Part shown: positions 1-8,042 of the stretch, piece after piece
Numbering within the stretch: the first letter of the stretch is position 1
Layout: each line of letters begins with the position of its first letter
DNA from: Anaerolineales bacterium UBA2317
Lineage (GTDB): Bacteria > Chloroflexota > Anaerolineae > Anaerolineales > Villigracilaceae
DNA length: 64,000 nt
Assembly: GCA_002345215.1 (NCBI GenBank)
Contig: DDVH01000004.1
Span: forward strand, 35,364-99,363
Direction: 5' to 3'
Program-made: the position numbers and the translations under genes
Notes under the pieces: model-generated
Told to the model about the DNA's origin: nothing
The model's input: only the letters and a program-made list of their open reading frames with translations
Databases searched by the model: none

Positions 1-30
1 TACATCGGCATGGTCTTTATGTTCGCTCAT
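1..30 (-). CDS. 5' end of an unidentified gene, cut by the window edge
   Basis: Only the first ten codons are present, reading MSEHKDHADV from an ATG at position 30 leftwards. A clear GGAG ribosome-binding site lies inside the last codons of the upstream E2 gene, about ten bases before the ATG, and the E2 stop is only three bases upstream, so this gene is very probably translated as the next cistron of the 2-oxoacid dehydrogenase operon. Too little is visible to assign a function. E3 (dihydrolipoamide dehydrogenase) or a lipoate enzyme would be natural guesses, but nothing in ten residues supports either. Confidence 0.6.
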   Translation of the reverse strand, partial: MSEHKDHADV

Positions 31-33
31 TTG

Positions 34-1266
34 TTAACTCCAATTTTCCAAAGTTTCTTTAACTTTTGCCAAAAACCAATCTGCAGATGCGCCATCCAAA
101 ATGCGATGGTCAAATACAAACGACATATACACCATCGGACGAATTGCAATTGCATCGTCAATCACCACAACGCGTTTTTGCATTGCACCGATTCCTAAAA
201 TCCCAGACTGTGGTTGATTAATCACAGGAAATGCAAACAAGGAACCACTTGTGCCATGATTGGTTAAAGTAAACGTCCCACCTTTGACATCATCAGGTTG
301 TAATTTTTTATTTCTTGCACGATTCGCCAAATCATTGACAGCCCGCGCCATTGCCAGCAAAGATAAATCATCTGCGTTCTTGATGACAGGCACAATCAAG
401 CCGTCTTCACCCAATGAAACTGCCATGCCTAGATTTACATTTTTATGAACAATGATGCCTTCATCACTCCATGATGAATTGGTCATGGGGTAGGCTTTGA
501 GTCCTGCCACAATTGCGGACATAAAATATGCAGTGAATGTGAGGTTGACTCCATCGCGTTCAAATTGTGATTTGTTTGCAGAACGATGTTTGGATACTTT
601 GCTCATATCCGCTTCCATTACGGTCAATACATGTGGCGATGTATGTTTTGACTCAACCATGTGTTGTGCAATCGATTTGCGAATCGGTGTATGTTTTATT
701 AAAGTTCCATGTTGTGATGTAGAGATTGGAGATTGGAGATTAGAGACTGTCTTTCCTCTTTCTTCTTTCCACTTTCCACTTTCTACAAAATTCAATACAT
801 CATTCTTCGTAATTCTTCCATTCAATCCCGTACCTTGTACTTGACTCAAATTGATTCCATGCTCAGCCGCAACTTTTGCTACGACGGGGGAGATGAAACC
901 TATTTCTTTGTTCGTAGTTGGTTGTTGATAGTTGGTGGTTGGTTGTGATGATTGAATCGATTTCGGGTTTTCAGTTTTTTCTTCTTTTTTGCTATCAACT
1001 GTCAACTGTGAACTATCAACTGATTCTCCAGCCACACCAATAATTGCAAGCAACTCACCAACTTTCCCAACCTGACCTTCTTGCGCAATAATTTTCAAAA
1101 CCACGCCCGAAGCAGGTGCAGGAATTTCAGTATCTACTTTATCTGTATTAACTTCAAGCAAAGGCTCTAACTCTTTAATCGAGTCACCTTCTTGCTTGAG
1201 CCATTTTGTCACAGTGACTTCATCCACACCTTCGCCTAATCTAGGTACAAATACTTTTGTCGCCAT
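34..1266 (-). CDS. 2-oxoacid dehydrogenase E2 (dihydrolipoamide acyltransferase)
   Basis: E2 core of a pyruvate or branched-chain 2-oxoacid dehydrogenase complex; it moves the acyl group from E1 to CoA through a lipoyl arm. Domains in order: lipoyl domain (about 1-78) with the lipoylated lysine in TDKVD at K43; a polar linker (81-123); an E3/E1-binding domain (124-161, starting ISPVVAKVAAEHG); a second linker (161-189); and a catalytic acyltransferase domain ending with the active-site motif DHRILDG (H387, D391). The length of 410 residues is normal. The start is supported by GGAGAG just upstream. It follows the E1 gene with one small gene between them. Both linkers are built from short DNA words also found in intergenic repeats of this window, such as ATCAACTGTCAACTG and TTTCCACTTTCCACTTTC. 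Acyl specificity cannot be fixed from sequence. Confidence 0.95.
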   Translation of the reverse strand: MATKVFVPRLGEGVDEVTVTKWLKQEGDSIKELEPLLEVNTDKVDTEIPAPASGVVLKIIAQEGQVGKVGELLAIIGVAGESVDSSQLTVDSKKEEKTENPKSIQSSQPTTNYQQPTTNKEIGFISPVVAKVAAEHGINLSQVQGTGLNGRITKNDVLNFVESGKWKEERGKTVSNLQSPISTSQHGTLIKHTPIRKSIAQHMVESKHTSPHVLTVMEADMSKVSKHRSANKSQFERDGVNLTFTAYFMSAIVAGLKAYPMTNSSWSDEGIIVHKNVNLGMAVSLGEDGLIVPVIKNADDLSLLAMARAVNDLANRARNKKLQPDDVKGGTFTLTNHGTSGSLFAFPVINQPQSGILGIGAMQKRVVVIDDAIAIRPMVYMSFVFDHRILDGASADWFLAKVKETLENWS

Positions 1267-1273
1267 TTTCTCT

Positions 1274-1305
1274 CCAGTTGGTTGTTATCGGTTGGTAGTT
1301 GATGG
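1274..1305. repeat. Left imperfect inverted repeat flanking the four-helix-bundle gene
   Basis: A GTTGGTTGTT/GGTTGGTAGTTGA-type word lies between E2 and the four-helix-bundle gene and contains the stop codon of the latter. On the opposite strand it matches the sequence at 1681-1712 with a few differences, so the small gene sits inside an imperfect inverted repeat of about 30 bp. The same words recur in the E2 linker around 898-1026. Confidence 0.7.
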
Positions 1306-1671
1306 CAGTGTATTGATTAATGCATAAAGTTTTTTACGCAAATTTTGAATCTGCTCATCCATTGGGTCAATATCTTCTTTTCTCAAATATCCAAACTCTT
1401 GGGCTAAAACTAATTGTGTATCCACTTCTGCTAGCGAGCCAAGTGCAATATGTAAAAATCTCTTGAAATCACCAGGCGATTTTCTTGCCTGACCTTCTGC
1501 AATATTGGATGGAACTGAAACTGCGGCACGACGAAGTTGGTCTGCTAATGCGTAAATTTCTTGCTTTGGAAATTTACCCGTTAATTCATAAACCTGTTTA
1601 GCAATTTTTATTGCTTCTTGCCAAACAATTAACTCGCGATAATTTCTTGCGGCAACTTTCTCTTTTTCCAT
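1285..1671 (-). CDS. Four-helix-bundle protein (S23/IVS-encoded protein family)
   Basis: This 128-residue protein has the signature of the four-helix-bundle family related to the S23 proteins encoded in 23S rRNA intervening sequences: YRELIVWQEAIKIAK at the start, then the core SVPSNIAEGQARKSPGDFKRFL. The fold forms a small helical oligomer and the cellular role is not established; relatives include the Avd accessory protein of diversity-generating retroelements. No reverse transcriptase is near. The gene interrupts the E1-E2 operon in the same direction, with GAGGAATT before its ATG, and is bracketed by imperfect inverted repeats. The last residues (STTNR) and the stop are encoded by the left repeat. 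This looks like a small cassette inserted into a metabolic operon. Confidence 0.85.
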   Translation of the reverse strand: MEKEKVAARNYRELIVWQEAIKIAKQVYELTGKFPKQEIYALADQLRRAAVSVPSNIAEGQARKSPGDFKRFLHIALGSLAEVDTQLVLAQEFGYLRKEDIDPMDEQIQNLRKKLYALINTLPSTTNR

Positions 1672-1680
1672 AATTCCTCG

Positions 1681-1712
1681 CTATCAACCGTCAACTACCA
1701 ACTATCAACCAA
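1681..1712. repeat. Right imperfect inverted repeat flanking the four-helix-bundle gene
   Basis: The words CTATCAACCGTCAAC and TACCAACTATCAACC cover the stop codon of the E1 gene and the gap to the four-helix-bundle gene. The sequence is an imperfect reverse complement of 1274-1305. Such ATCAAC/GTTGAT words behave as a dispersed intergenic repeat in this window. Confidence 0.7.
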
Positions 1713-4098
1713 TTGGCGGATACGCCGAAGGATCTACTTCATGCATGATTTCATAAATAGCATCAAACACTGTTTCAGCATTTGGCTTAGACCAATAATC
1801 GCCATCACTTCCATAAGCAGGGCGGTGAGCTTTTGCAGAAAGAGTCTTCGCAGGAGAATCTAAATAGAAATAACCACCTTGCTTTTCGATGACTTCTTGC
1901 ATCATATAAGCAGTCGTGCCGCCCGGAACATCTTCATCTACAAACAAAACACGATTCGTTTTCTTAAGTGATTCAACGATTTTTCCATGAATATCAAATG
2001 GAAGTAAAGATTGCACATCAATCACTTCAATATCAACTCCAACCTTTGATAGTTTTTCTGCGGCATCTAAAACAATTCTGCAACATGCGCCGTACGTGAC
2101 AACCGTTACATCTTTACCTTCGCGAATGATTTCAGGCACGCCCAATGGAACAGTAATCTCGCCAATGTTTTCAGGCAAGCGTTCTTTGACGCGATAACCA
2201 TTCAAAACTTCCACAACAATGGCAGGTTCATCGGCTTTCAACAATGTATTGTAAAAACCTGCGGCACGAGTCATATCACGCGGAACTAATAAATACATGC
2301 CGCGAATTAAATTTAATAAACCAGACATCGGCGAGCCTGCGTGCCAAACACCTTCGAGTCTATGACCACGCGTACGAATAATCACTGGAGATTTTTGTCC
2401 GCCTGCCGTGCGCCAATGTAAAGTAGCAAGATCATCACTCATCGTTTGGATGGCATACAAAACATAATCAAGATATTGAATCTCAGCGATGGGACGAAGT
2501 CCACGCAATGCCATGCCAATTGCCTGACCTAAAATTGTTGTTTCGCGAATGCCCGTATCACTCACACGCAACTCGCCATATTTTTCTTGCATGCCTTTGA
2601 AACCTTGATTCACATCGCCTAGTTTCCCAACATCTTCACCAAATGCAATCAAGCGCGGCTCACGCGCCAATGCTTTATCAAATGCGGCATTGACCACTTC
2701 AAAGCCAAACATCGTTGGCGAAGAATCTGAGTACACAGGTTTGCATTCTTCTATTTTCAATGCTGTGCCCGAATACAAATGCGAACCGTATCTATCTTCA
2801 TTTATTTTTTCTTGTTCAAATTTCCATGCCGATAAAATTTGTTTACTTGGATATGACTCATCATGCAAGATTCTTAACGCTTCATGCGCAAAGACGTGAA
2901 CATCCCGCCTCGTATACGACGGGAGATTTGACAGCCTATCTTTCAACATTCGCAACTCTGATGCATGTTTAGATGATGTTGCAATTTCGTCGAGCATGTC
3001 CATCACTTGATTGCGTTCTTCTGTAATAGGGGAGAGATACGCATCCCACGCCGCTTTGCGGAATCCTTCTACAAGTTCGTAATCTGCTTTTTCCGCTGAA
3101 TCAAGTTCCCCCGAAGTAAAGAGGCGTTCGCTAATCATCCACTCACGCATCTTTTTGAGTCCATCAAATTCTTCTTCCCACTTGAGTCGCTCAGCAGATT
3201 TATATCGTTCGTGACTTCCTGATGTTGAATGACCTTGTGGTTGAGTCACATCAGTGACATGCACCAAAGCAGGGATATGATGTTCACGCGCGGCATCTGT
3301 TGCGTTTTGATACGTTTCAACGAGTGCGGGATAGTCCCATGCAGGCACAGAATACAAATTGAAACCCGAATCATTTTCGCGTTCGAAGCCTTTTAATAAC
3401 TTGCCAACATTGCCTTTGGTCATTTGATATTCATTGGAAACAGAAATTCCATAACCATCATCATAAATTGAAATGACAGCAGGTGCTTTCAATACACCAA
3501 TTGCATTGACTGATTCCCAAAACAAACCTTCAGCCGTAGATGCGTTGCCGATGCTGACAAATGTAACTTCATCACCATTGTTTGAAAAATCTTTTTGATC
3601 TTGCAATTCTTTAATATGACGATATAAAACAGATGCGTAAGCCAGCCCAACACTGCGTGGCATTTGCGCGGCGGTTGGAGAAATATCTGAAGTTGTATTG
3701 TAAAGTTGAGTTTGTGGTCGCCACGAACCGTTTGGATATAACAAACGCGTAGCGAAGTGAGAATTCATTTGTCTGCCCGCACTGGCTGGGTCATACGTTA
3801 CATCTGCATGTGCATAAAGTTGTGCAAAAAATTCTTGAATGCTCATTGATTCCAACATGAACATCCAAGTTTGATCACGATAATATCCTGAACGCCAATC
3901 ACCTTTTTTAAAGGCTCGTGCTATGGCGAGTTGGGCGATTTCTTTTCCATCGCCAAAAATTCCAAATTTTGCTTTGCCACTTAAAACTTCTCTCCGCCCT
4001 ATGATGCTTGCCTGACGCGATTGATACGCCAGGCGATAATCTTTTAGTATTTCTTCTTTCTCGAGGGGAAGTGCAACAGAACCCTTCTTTTTGGGCAT
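1705..4098 (-). CDS. 2-oxoacid dehydrogenase E1, fused alpha-beta subunit
   Basis: Thiamine-diphosphate E1 enzyme that decarboxylates a 2-oxoacid and acylates the lipoyl arm of E2. At 797 residues it carries the alpha part (about 1-440) and the beta part (about 455-790) in one chain; the two are usually separate genes. In the alpha part the ThDP-binding stretch is GNASTAEG followed by YDDGYGISVSN (about 183-222). The beta part opens with RLIAFGEDVG and contains GQAIGMALRGLRPIAEIQ. Fused E1 of this length is known in several phyla and is usually annotated as pyruvate or 2-oxoisovalerate dehydrogenase; the substrate is unresolved. AGGAGAG precedes the ATG. It is the first gene of the operon, and its stop codon lies inside a dispersed repeat. 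Confidence 0.93.
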   Translation of the reverse strand: MPKKKGSVALPLEKEEILKDYRLAYQSRQASIIGRREVLSGKAKFGIFGDGKEIAQLAIARAFKKGDWRSGYYRDQTWMFMLESMSIQEFFAQLYAHADVTYDPASAGRQMNSHFATRLLYPNGSWRPQTQLYNTTSDISPTAAQMPRSVGLAYASVLYRHIKELQDQKDFSNNGDEVTFVSIGNASTAEGLFWESVNAIGVLKAPAVISIYDDGYGISVSNEYQMTKGNVGKLLKGFERENDSGFNLYSVPAWDYPALVETYQNATDAAREHHIPALVHVTDVTQPQGHSTSGSHERYKSAERLKWEEEFDGLKKMREWMISERLFTSGELDSAEKADYELVEGFRKAAWDAYLSPITEERNQVMDMLDEIATSSKHASELRMLKDRLSNLPSYTRRDVHVFAHEALRILHDESYPSKQILSAWKFEQEKINEDRYGSHLYSGTALKIEECKPVYSDSSPTMFGFEVVNAAFDKALAREPRLIAFGEDVGKLGDVNQGFKGMQEKYGELRVSDTGIRETTILGQAIGMALRGLRPIAEIQYLDYVLYAIQTMSDDLATLHWRTAGGQKSPVIIRTRGHRLEGVWHAGSPMSGLLNLIRGMYLLVPRDMTRAAGFYNTLLKADEPAIVVEVLNGYRVKERLPENIGEITVPLGVPEIIREGKDVTVVTYGACCRIVLDAAEKLSKVGVDIEVIDVQSLLPFDIHGKIVESLKKTNRVLFVDEDVPGGTTAYMMQEVIEKQGGYFYLDSPAKTLSAKAHRPAYGSDGDYWSKPNAETVFDAIYEIMHEVDPSAYPPIG

Positions 4099-4143
4099 GT
4101 ATCTCTCCTGAGGTTATTTATTGTAAGTAGATTATAACAAAGG

Positions 4144-5301
4144 ATGAAAAAAGAATATTCAAGTAAAATTTTGCACATGAAATTACAAACCGCACAAATC
4201 CAAGTTCCAGAAAATTTTATAGACCTCGGCAGAGGCGACCCAGGGCTAGATTTACTTCCGTTAAATTTGCTTCATTCCGCCGCGCAGGATCGTTTGAGTC
4301 AAGGCGATAACGAATTTTTGCAATACGGCACCGAGCAAGGTGATGGATATTTCCGCACGGCACTTGCCAACTTTTTATCTCAAAAATATAACTTCACGGT
4401 TGATATCCAAACTTTGTTTGTCACTTCGGGCATTTCTGCTGGATTAGATTTAATTTGTACTTTGTTCACAAAACCAGGTGATACGATTTTTGTTGAAGAA
4501 CCTTCTTACTTTCTTGCATTAAAAATTTTTGCAGACCATGGATTAAAAGTCGCTTCGCTTCCTACCGATGAACATGGTTTGGTCGTGGACGCATTATCTC
4601 AAGCCTTGAAAGAATCTAAACCAAAATTTGTATATGTCATTCCTACATTTCAAAACCCCGGCGGGCGGACGTTGAGTCAAGAACGGCGTGAGCAATTGGT
4701 GTCACTTGCTAAAGAACATGATTTTTTAATTATTGCTGATGAAGTCTATCAATTCCTCAATTACACACAAGAACCGCCAAATTCTTTGGCATCATTTGTT
4801 GATTCGGAACATGTGATTTCACTTGGCTCATTCTCAAAGATTTTGGCTCCAGGCTTAAGACTTGGCTGGTTGCAGACTCATGCGTCCCTTATGCAAAGAA
4901 TCGCATCCGCTGGTGTGTTGGACAGCGGCGGTGGAATGAATCCATTTACATCAACCATTATCAGAAACGTCATCGAAACTGGCGGATTGGAAAAAAATAT
5001 CGCCGACTTGAATCAAATTTATGAAAAGCGCGTCAAAGCAATGGATGAATTGTTACGAAAACATTTGCCCCAATCTGAATTTGCAACTCCACATGGCGGA
5101 TATTTTTTCTGGGTCAAAATTCCGAATGTAGATATGACCGAATTGAGAAAGAAAGCCAAAGAAAATTTAACGGATATTCGTCAAGGTGCATTGTTTTCAA
5201 GCCAAGATGGACTCAAAGATTATATGCGTTTGAGTATTTCTTTTTATGATGAGAACAAACTAGAAGAAGGGATTATTCGATTGAGCCAGTGTATGAAATA
5301 A
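4144..5301 (+). CDS. PLP-dependent aminotransferase (class I/II, 2-aminoadipate-type)
   Basis: Fold-type I aminotransferase of 385 residues, resembling the MocR/LysN-like branch without a DNA-binding domain. Visible signatures are ILTSGISAGLD-like substrate binding (LFVTSGISAGLDL), PTFQNPGGRTLS, the aspartate of IIADEVYQFL, and the Schiff-base lysine in SLGSFSKILAPGLRLGW. An alternative ATG lies at 4177 and neither start has a convincing ribosome-binding site; the first is kept because the extra residues are few. It is transcribed divergently from the E1 gene across a 45-bp gap, and its stop abuts the stop of the convergent gene at 5302. The amino-acid substrate is not predictable. Confidence 0.88.
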   Translation: MKKEYSSKILHMKLQTAQIQVPENFIDLGRGDPGLDLLPLNLLHSAAQDRLSQGDNEFLQYGTEQGDGYFRTALANFLSQKYNFTVDIQTLFVTSGISAGLDLICTLFTKPGDTIFVEEPSYFLALKIFADHGLKVASLPTDEHGLVVDALSQALKESKPKFVYVIPTFQNPGGRTLSQERREQLVSLAKEHDFLIIADEVYQFLNYTQEPPNSLASFVDSEHVISLGSFSKILAPGLRLGWLQTHASLMQRIASAGVLDSGGGMNPFTSTIIRNVIETGGLEKNIADLNQIYEKRVKAMDELLRKHLPQSEFATPHGGYFFWVKIPNVDMTELRKKAKENLTDIRQGALFSSQDGLKDYMRLSISFYDENKLEEGIIRLSQCMK

Positions 5302-5658
5302 TTATTCTTGATTTATTTGCAACCATTTAAGCGCAGGGTCTATTTTTGTAAAGACGCTTAATGTAGAGCCACGATTCACAGCAACATTTTCGACTAAAAA
5401 ATTAACCTGATTTTCTTTAGCCACAGCAGCTACTTGAACACCTCGCTCCCAAGTATTTGCGATTTCCAACCCAATTTTATAGCGGTCAAGGATATTAAAA
5501 TCACCATTCATATTTGTCAGATCCACTAATACTTTATTCAAATTTTCTTTTTTACAATGCACAGCAATTTGGTGAACTGCTTCTCTTAACATCTCAAAAG
5601 AATACAATTCATGTACCTCGACCAATAAATACATCCGCTTGTTAGTATAAGTAGGCAT
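5302..5658 (-). CDS. STAS/SpoIIAA-like domain protein, paralogue 2
   Basis: A 118-residue single-domain protein with the alternating beta-alpha pattern of SpoIIAA/STAS-like proteins: a short beta start (NKRMYLLVEVHELYS), a helix ending in HCKKENLNKVLVDL, then LDRYKIGLEIANTW and a final VAVNRGSTLSVFTKIDPALKWL. It clearly shares a pattern with the gene 20 bp upstream (KKENxxKxLxDLxxMxG, DRxxxGxxxA, ETVAVNRG-like), so the two are tandem duplicates. In this family the usual phospho-acceptor serine is not always conserved and I cannot point to one. Role unknown; regulatory partner switching or membrane association are possibilities only. Confidence 0.7.
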   Translation of the reverse strand: MPTYTNKRMYLLVEVHELYSFEMLREAVHQIAVHCKKENLNKVLVDLTNMNGDFNILDRYKIGLEIANTWERGVQVAAVAKENQVNFLVENVAVNRGSTLSVFTKIDPALKWLQINQE

Positions 5659-5678
5659 CTTAGTCTATCAAATAGTAA

Positions 5679-6026
5679 TTATTCATCAAGCCAGCGTTTG
5701 GCTTCATCCATATCATGGGTGATGCGTGTGGGCAATCCGCGATTGACTGCCACAGTTTCAGCAAAGCGATTGGACTCTACTTTTTTATAAACAAGCGCAA
5801 CTTTTGATAACCCTCTAAAAACACGGACGGCTGTAATTCCAAGCCGAAAGCGGTCCATAAATTTGGGTTCGCCAGTCATCTCTCTTAAATCAATTAATAA
5901 CTTTTTCTTATTTTCTTTTTTACAAACATCCGCAATTTCTTCCATTAAAGACATCAAGATATTTACATCGTTTGTCCCATCGTAGTAAACGGAAACATAT
6001 TTATCGAGAACTTCAATGGTTTTCAT
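5679..6026 (-). CDS. STAS/SpoIIAA-like domain protein, paralogue 1
   Basis: A 115-residue sister of the next gene downstream. Shared elements are the helix DVCKKENKKKLLIDL, MDRFRLGITAVRVF, and ETVAVNRGLPTRITHDMDEAKRWL. It lies only nine bases downstream of the Fe-S oxidoreductase stop, so it is probably co-transcribed with it. This co-transcription hints at a regulatory or localisation role connected with that membrane enzyme, but this is inference from position alone. Confidence 0.7.
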   Translation of the reverse strand: MKTIEVLDKYVSVYYDGTNDVNILMSLMEEIADVCKKENKKKLLIDLREMTGEPKFMDRFRLGITAVRVFRGLSKVALVYKKVESNRFAETVAVNRGLPTRITHDMDEAKRWLDE

Positions 6027-6035
6027 GGAAATTGA

Positions 6036-8024
6036 TTAAGTTTTCAATCTCTCTGCCACAATTTCCGCCACATCTTTGACTTGAATTCCACTGCCATCAG
6101 CATTGGAAGCACTGGTCATCATCGCCATACAAAACGGACAACCCACCGCAACAGTATCAGCACCAGTAGATTTTGCTTCTGCAAATCTAGTTTCATTAAC
6201 CCTAGCTGTGCCTTGCTCTTCTTCCTTCCAAGCATGAGAGCCACCTGCACCACAACAAAATGATTTAGCTCCATTGCGCGGCATTTCAACAAAATCCACA
6301 CCAGCGGATTTCAAATCGTCACGCGGCGCATCTGTGATTTTGTTATGTCGTCCTAAATAACATGGGTCATGGAAAGTGACTTTCATATTGTCACCTTCTA
6401 AGTTCATAGAAATTTTCCCTGCACCGACGAGTTCATTAATCAATTGCGTATGATGAATCACTTGATAATTTCCGCCGAAAGCAGGATATTCATTTTTAAT
6501 CGTATGTAAACAATGCGGGCAAGTTGTCACGATTCTTTTTGGTGCAACTTCATTTAGTATTTCAACATTTTGTGTTGCCAAACCAAAGAAAATATCTTCA
6601 CGCCCTGCACGGCGAGCAGAATCACCTGTGCATGATTCATTTTTTCCAAGCACAGCATAATTGACTCCAGCCGTGTTCAAAATTTTTGCAAAAGCTTGTG
6701 CCGTTTTTTGTGCACGTGAATCAGTTGCAGGTGCACATCCGACCCACCATAAAATATCAGGTTCAGCATTTTGTTCAATGGTTGGCACACTCAAACCTTC
6801 TGCCCATTTCATTCTGTCACCTTGCGAAACATTCCAAGGATTTTGATTTCGCTCCATGCCTTTGAAAGCATTTTCCAATTGTTTTGGGAAACTACTTTCC
6901 ATCATCGAAAGATTTCTGCGAATATCTAAAATATCGCGCATCGGTTCATTGCCAACGGGGCAAATGTCAACACACGCGCCGCAACTTGTACAAGCCCACA
7001 CTGCTTCTTCCGAAATTAAATTTGTCATTGGTAAATCAATTGCGCCGCCATAATTCAAGTGATAGCGTTTGTTAATTTCCAATGCGGCAGGCGATAAAAT
7101 TTTCCCAGTGTTATACGCTGGGCAAACTTCTTGGCAACGAAAACATTGGATGCACGCATAACTATCCATGATTTGTTCCCAACCCAAATCTTTCATCGTC
7201 GCCGCGCCAAATTGTTCAATCGATGTATCATCCAAATTGATATAACTCAATTGTCCAATTGATTTTCTTTCAGGCTTTAATCCAAAATTCAACGGAGCCA
7301 TAAACAAGTGAATATGTTTTGAATATGGGAAGTATGGCAGAAATGCGACAACCGCTCCAAGCGATATCCACCACGTGATATGTTCCAACGTGATTAATTG
7401 ATTCGCTTCAACCCCTGACCAGACACCTGATACGGCTGAGATAATGGGTTGCCACCCGTCAACTTGATTCTGCTTTGCTAAGTACAAAGATTCCTCAAGC
7501 ATACGCATAAAGTTGTGTGTAAAAAATGTCGCTGTGACGATGGCTGAATCTCTTAAGATTCCAGTCCGTGCTTTTGGATTCAATAAAGTTGTATCACGCG
7601 TTGTTAACGTTGCAGGCTTTAAGATGTATCTTCTAAATGCAAGTGCTACCATGCCGAGCATGATGCCTACGCCGGTAATATCTGCTAACAAACGATACAC
7701 ATCACCAAATAAGCCGGTGTTGTAGAAAAGCTTCCAACCCGTGAAGCCATAAATTAAATCTGATAAGTTGACCAATAAAAAGGAGAAAAAACCCCAGCCG
7801 ATTAATCCATGCAAAATGCTCACGCCGAGGCGGAATCTGAATACGGGTTTGAACAAGCCGATTTTGAGAATCAGGTTTCCAAGTCTAGACCAAAGAAGCG
7901 ACCAATCAATTTTTCCTTGCCCGCTGGTGATGTGAGTCGCAATCTTCATCACACCGCGATATGTCAAATATAAAGATATAAGTGTAAAAATTGTAAAGAT
8001 AATTTTTTCTACAAGAGTGAGCAT
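6036..8024 (-). CDS. Membrane Fe-S oxidoreductase (HdrD/GlpC-like, heterodisulfide-reductase related)
   Basis: A 662-residue protein joining a membrane cytochrome-like part to iron-sulfur domains. Residues about 1-250 contain several hydrophobic helices resembling a NarI-type quinone/heme domain. Two ferredoxin clusters follow: CIQCFRCQEVCP and CTSCGACVDICP. The C-terminal half has two cysteine-rich CCG domains (CPHCLHTIKNEYP, then HDPCYLGRHN and KSFCCGAGGSHAW, then GCPFCMAMM). Such proteins pass electrons between a soluble donor, often ETF, and membrane quinone. No ETF gene is visible here, so the partner is unknown. CGGAGAATTC precedes the ATG. It follows the transglycosylase-like gene by 18 bp and precedes the STAS pair. 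Confidence 0.88.
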   Translation of the reverse strand: MLTLVEKIIFTIFTLISLYLTYRGVMKIATHITSGQGKIDWSLLWSRLGNLILKIGLFKPVFRFRLGVSILHGLIGWGFFSFLLVNLSDLIYGFTGWKLFYNTGLFGDVYRLLADITGVGIMLGMVALAFRRYILKPATLTTRDTTLLNPKARTGILRDSAIVTATFFTHNFMRMLEESLYLAKQNQVDGWQPIISAVSGVWSGVEANQLITLEHITWWISLGAVVAFLPYFPYSKHIHLFMAPLNFGLKPERKSIGQLSYINLDDTSIEQFGAATMKDLGWEQIMDSYACIQCFRCQEVCPAYNTGKILSPAALEINKRYHLNYGGAIDLPMTNLISEEAVWACTSCGACVDICPVGNEPMRDILDIRRNLSMMESSFPKQLENAFKGMERNQNPWNVSQGDRMKWAEGLSVPTIEQNAEPDILWWVGCAPATDSRAQKTAQAFAKILNTAGVNYAVLGKNESCTGDSARRAGREDIFFGLATQNVEILNEVAPKRIVTTCPHCLHTIKNEYPAFGGNYQVIHHTQLINELVGAGKISMNLEGDNMKVTFHDPCYLGRHNKITDAPRDDLKSAGVDFVEMPRNGAKSFCCGAGGSHAWKEEEQGTARVNETRFAEAKSTGADTVAVGCPFCMAMMTSASNADGSGIQVKDVAEIVAERLKT

Positions 8025-8042
8025 GAATTCTCCGACAAAAAT

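Noticed and set aside
888..1020. CRISPR array in the repeated words of the E2 linker
   Set aside because: The words are short, imperfect and irregularly spaced, lie in an open coding frame, and there are no cas genes.
1285..1671. Diversity-generating retroelement
   Set aside because: The four-helix-bundle protein recalls Avd, but there is no reverse transcriptase or template/variable repeat pair in the window.
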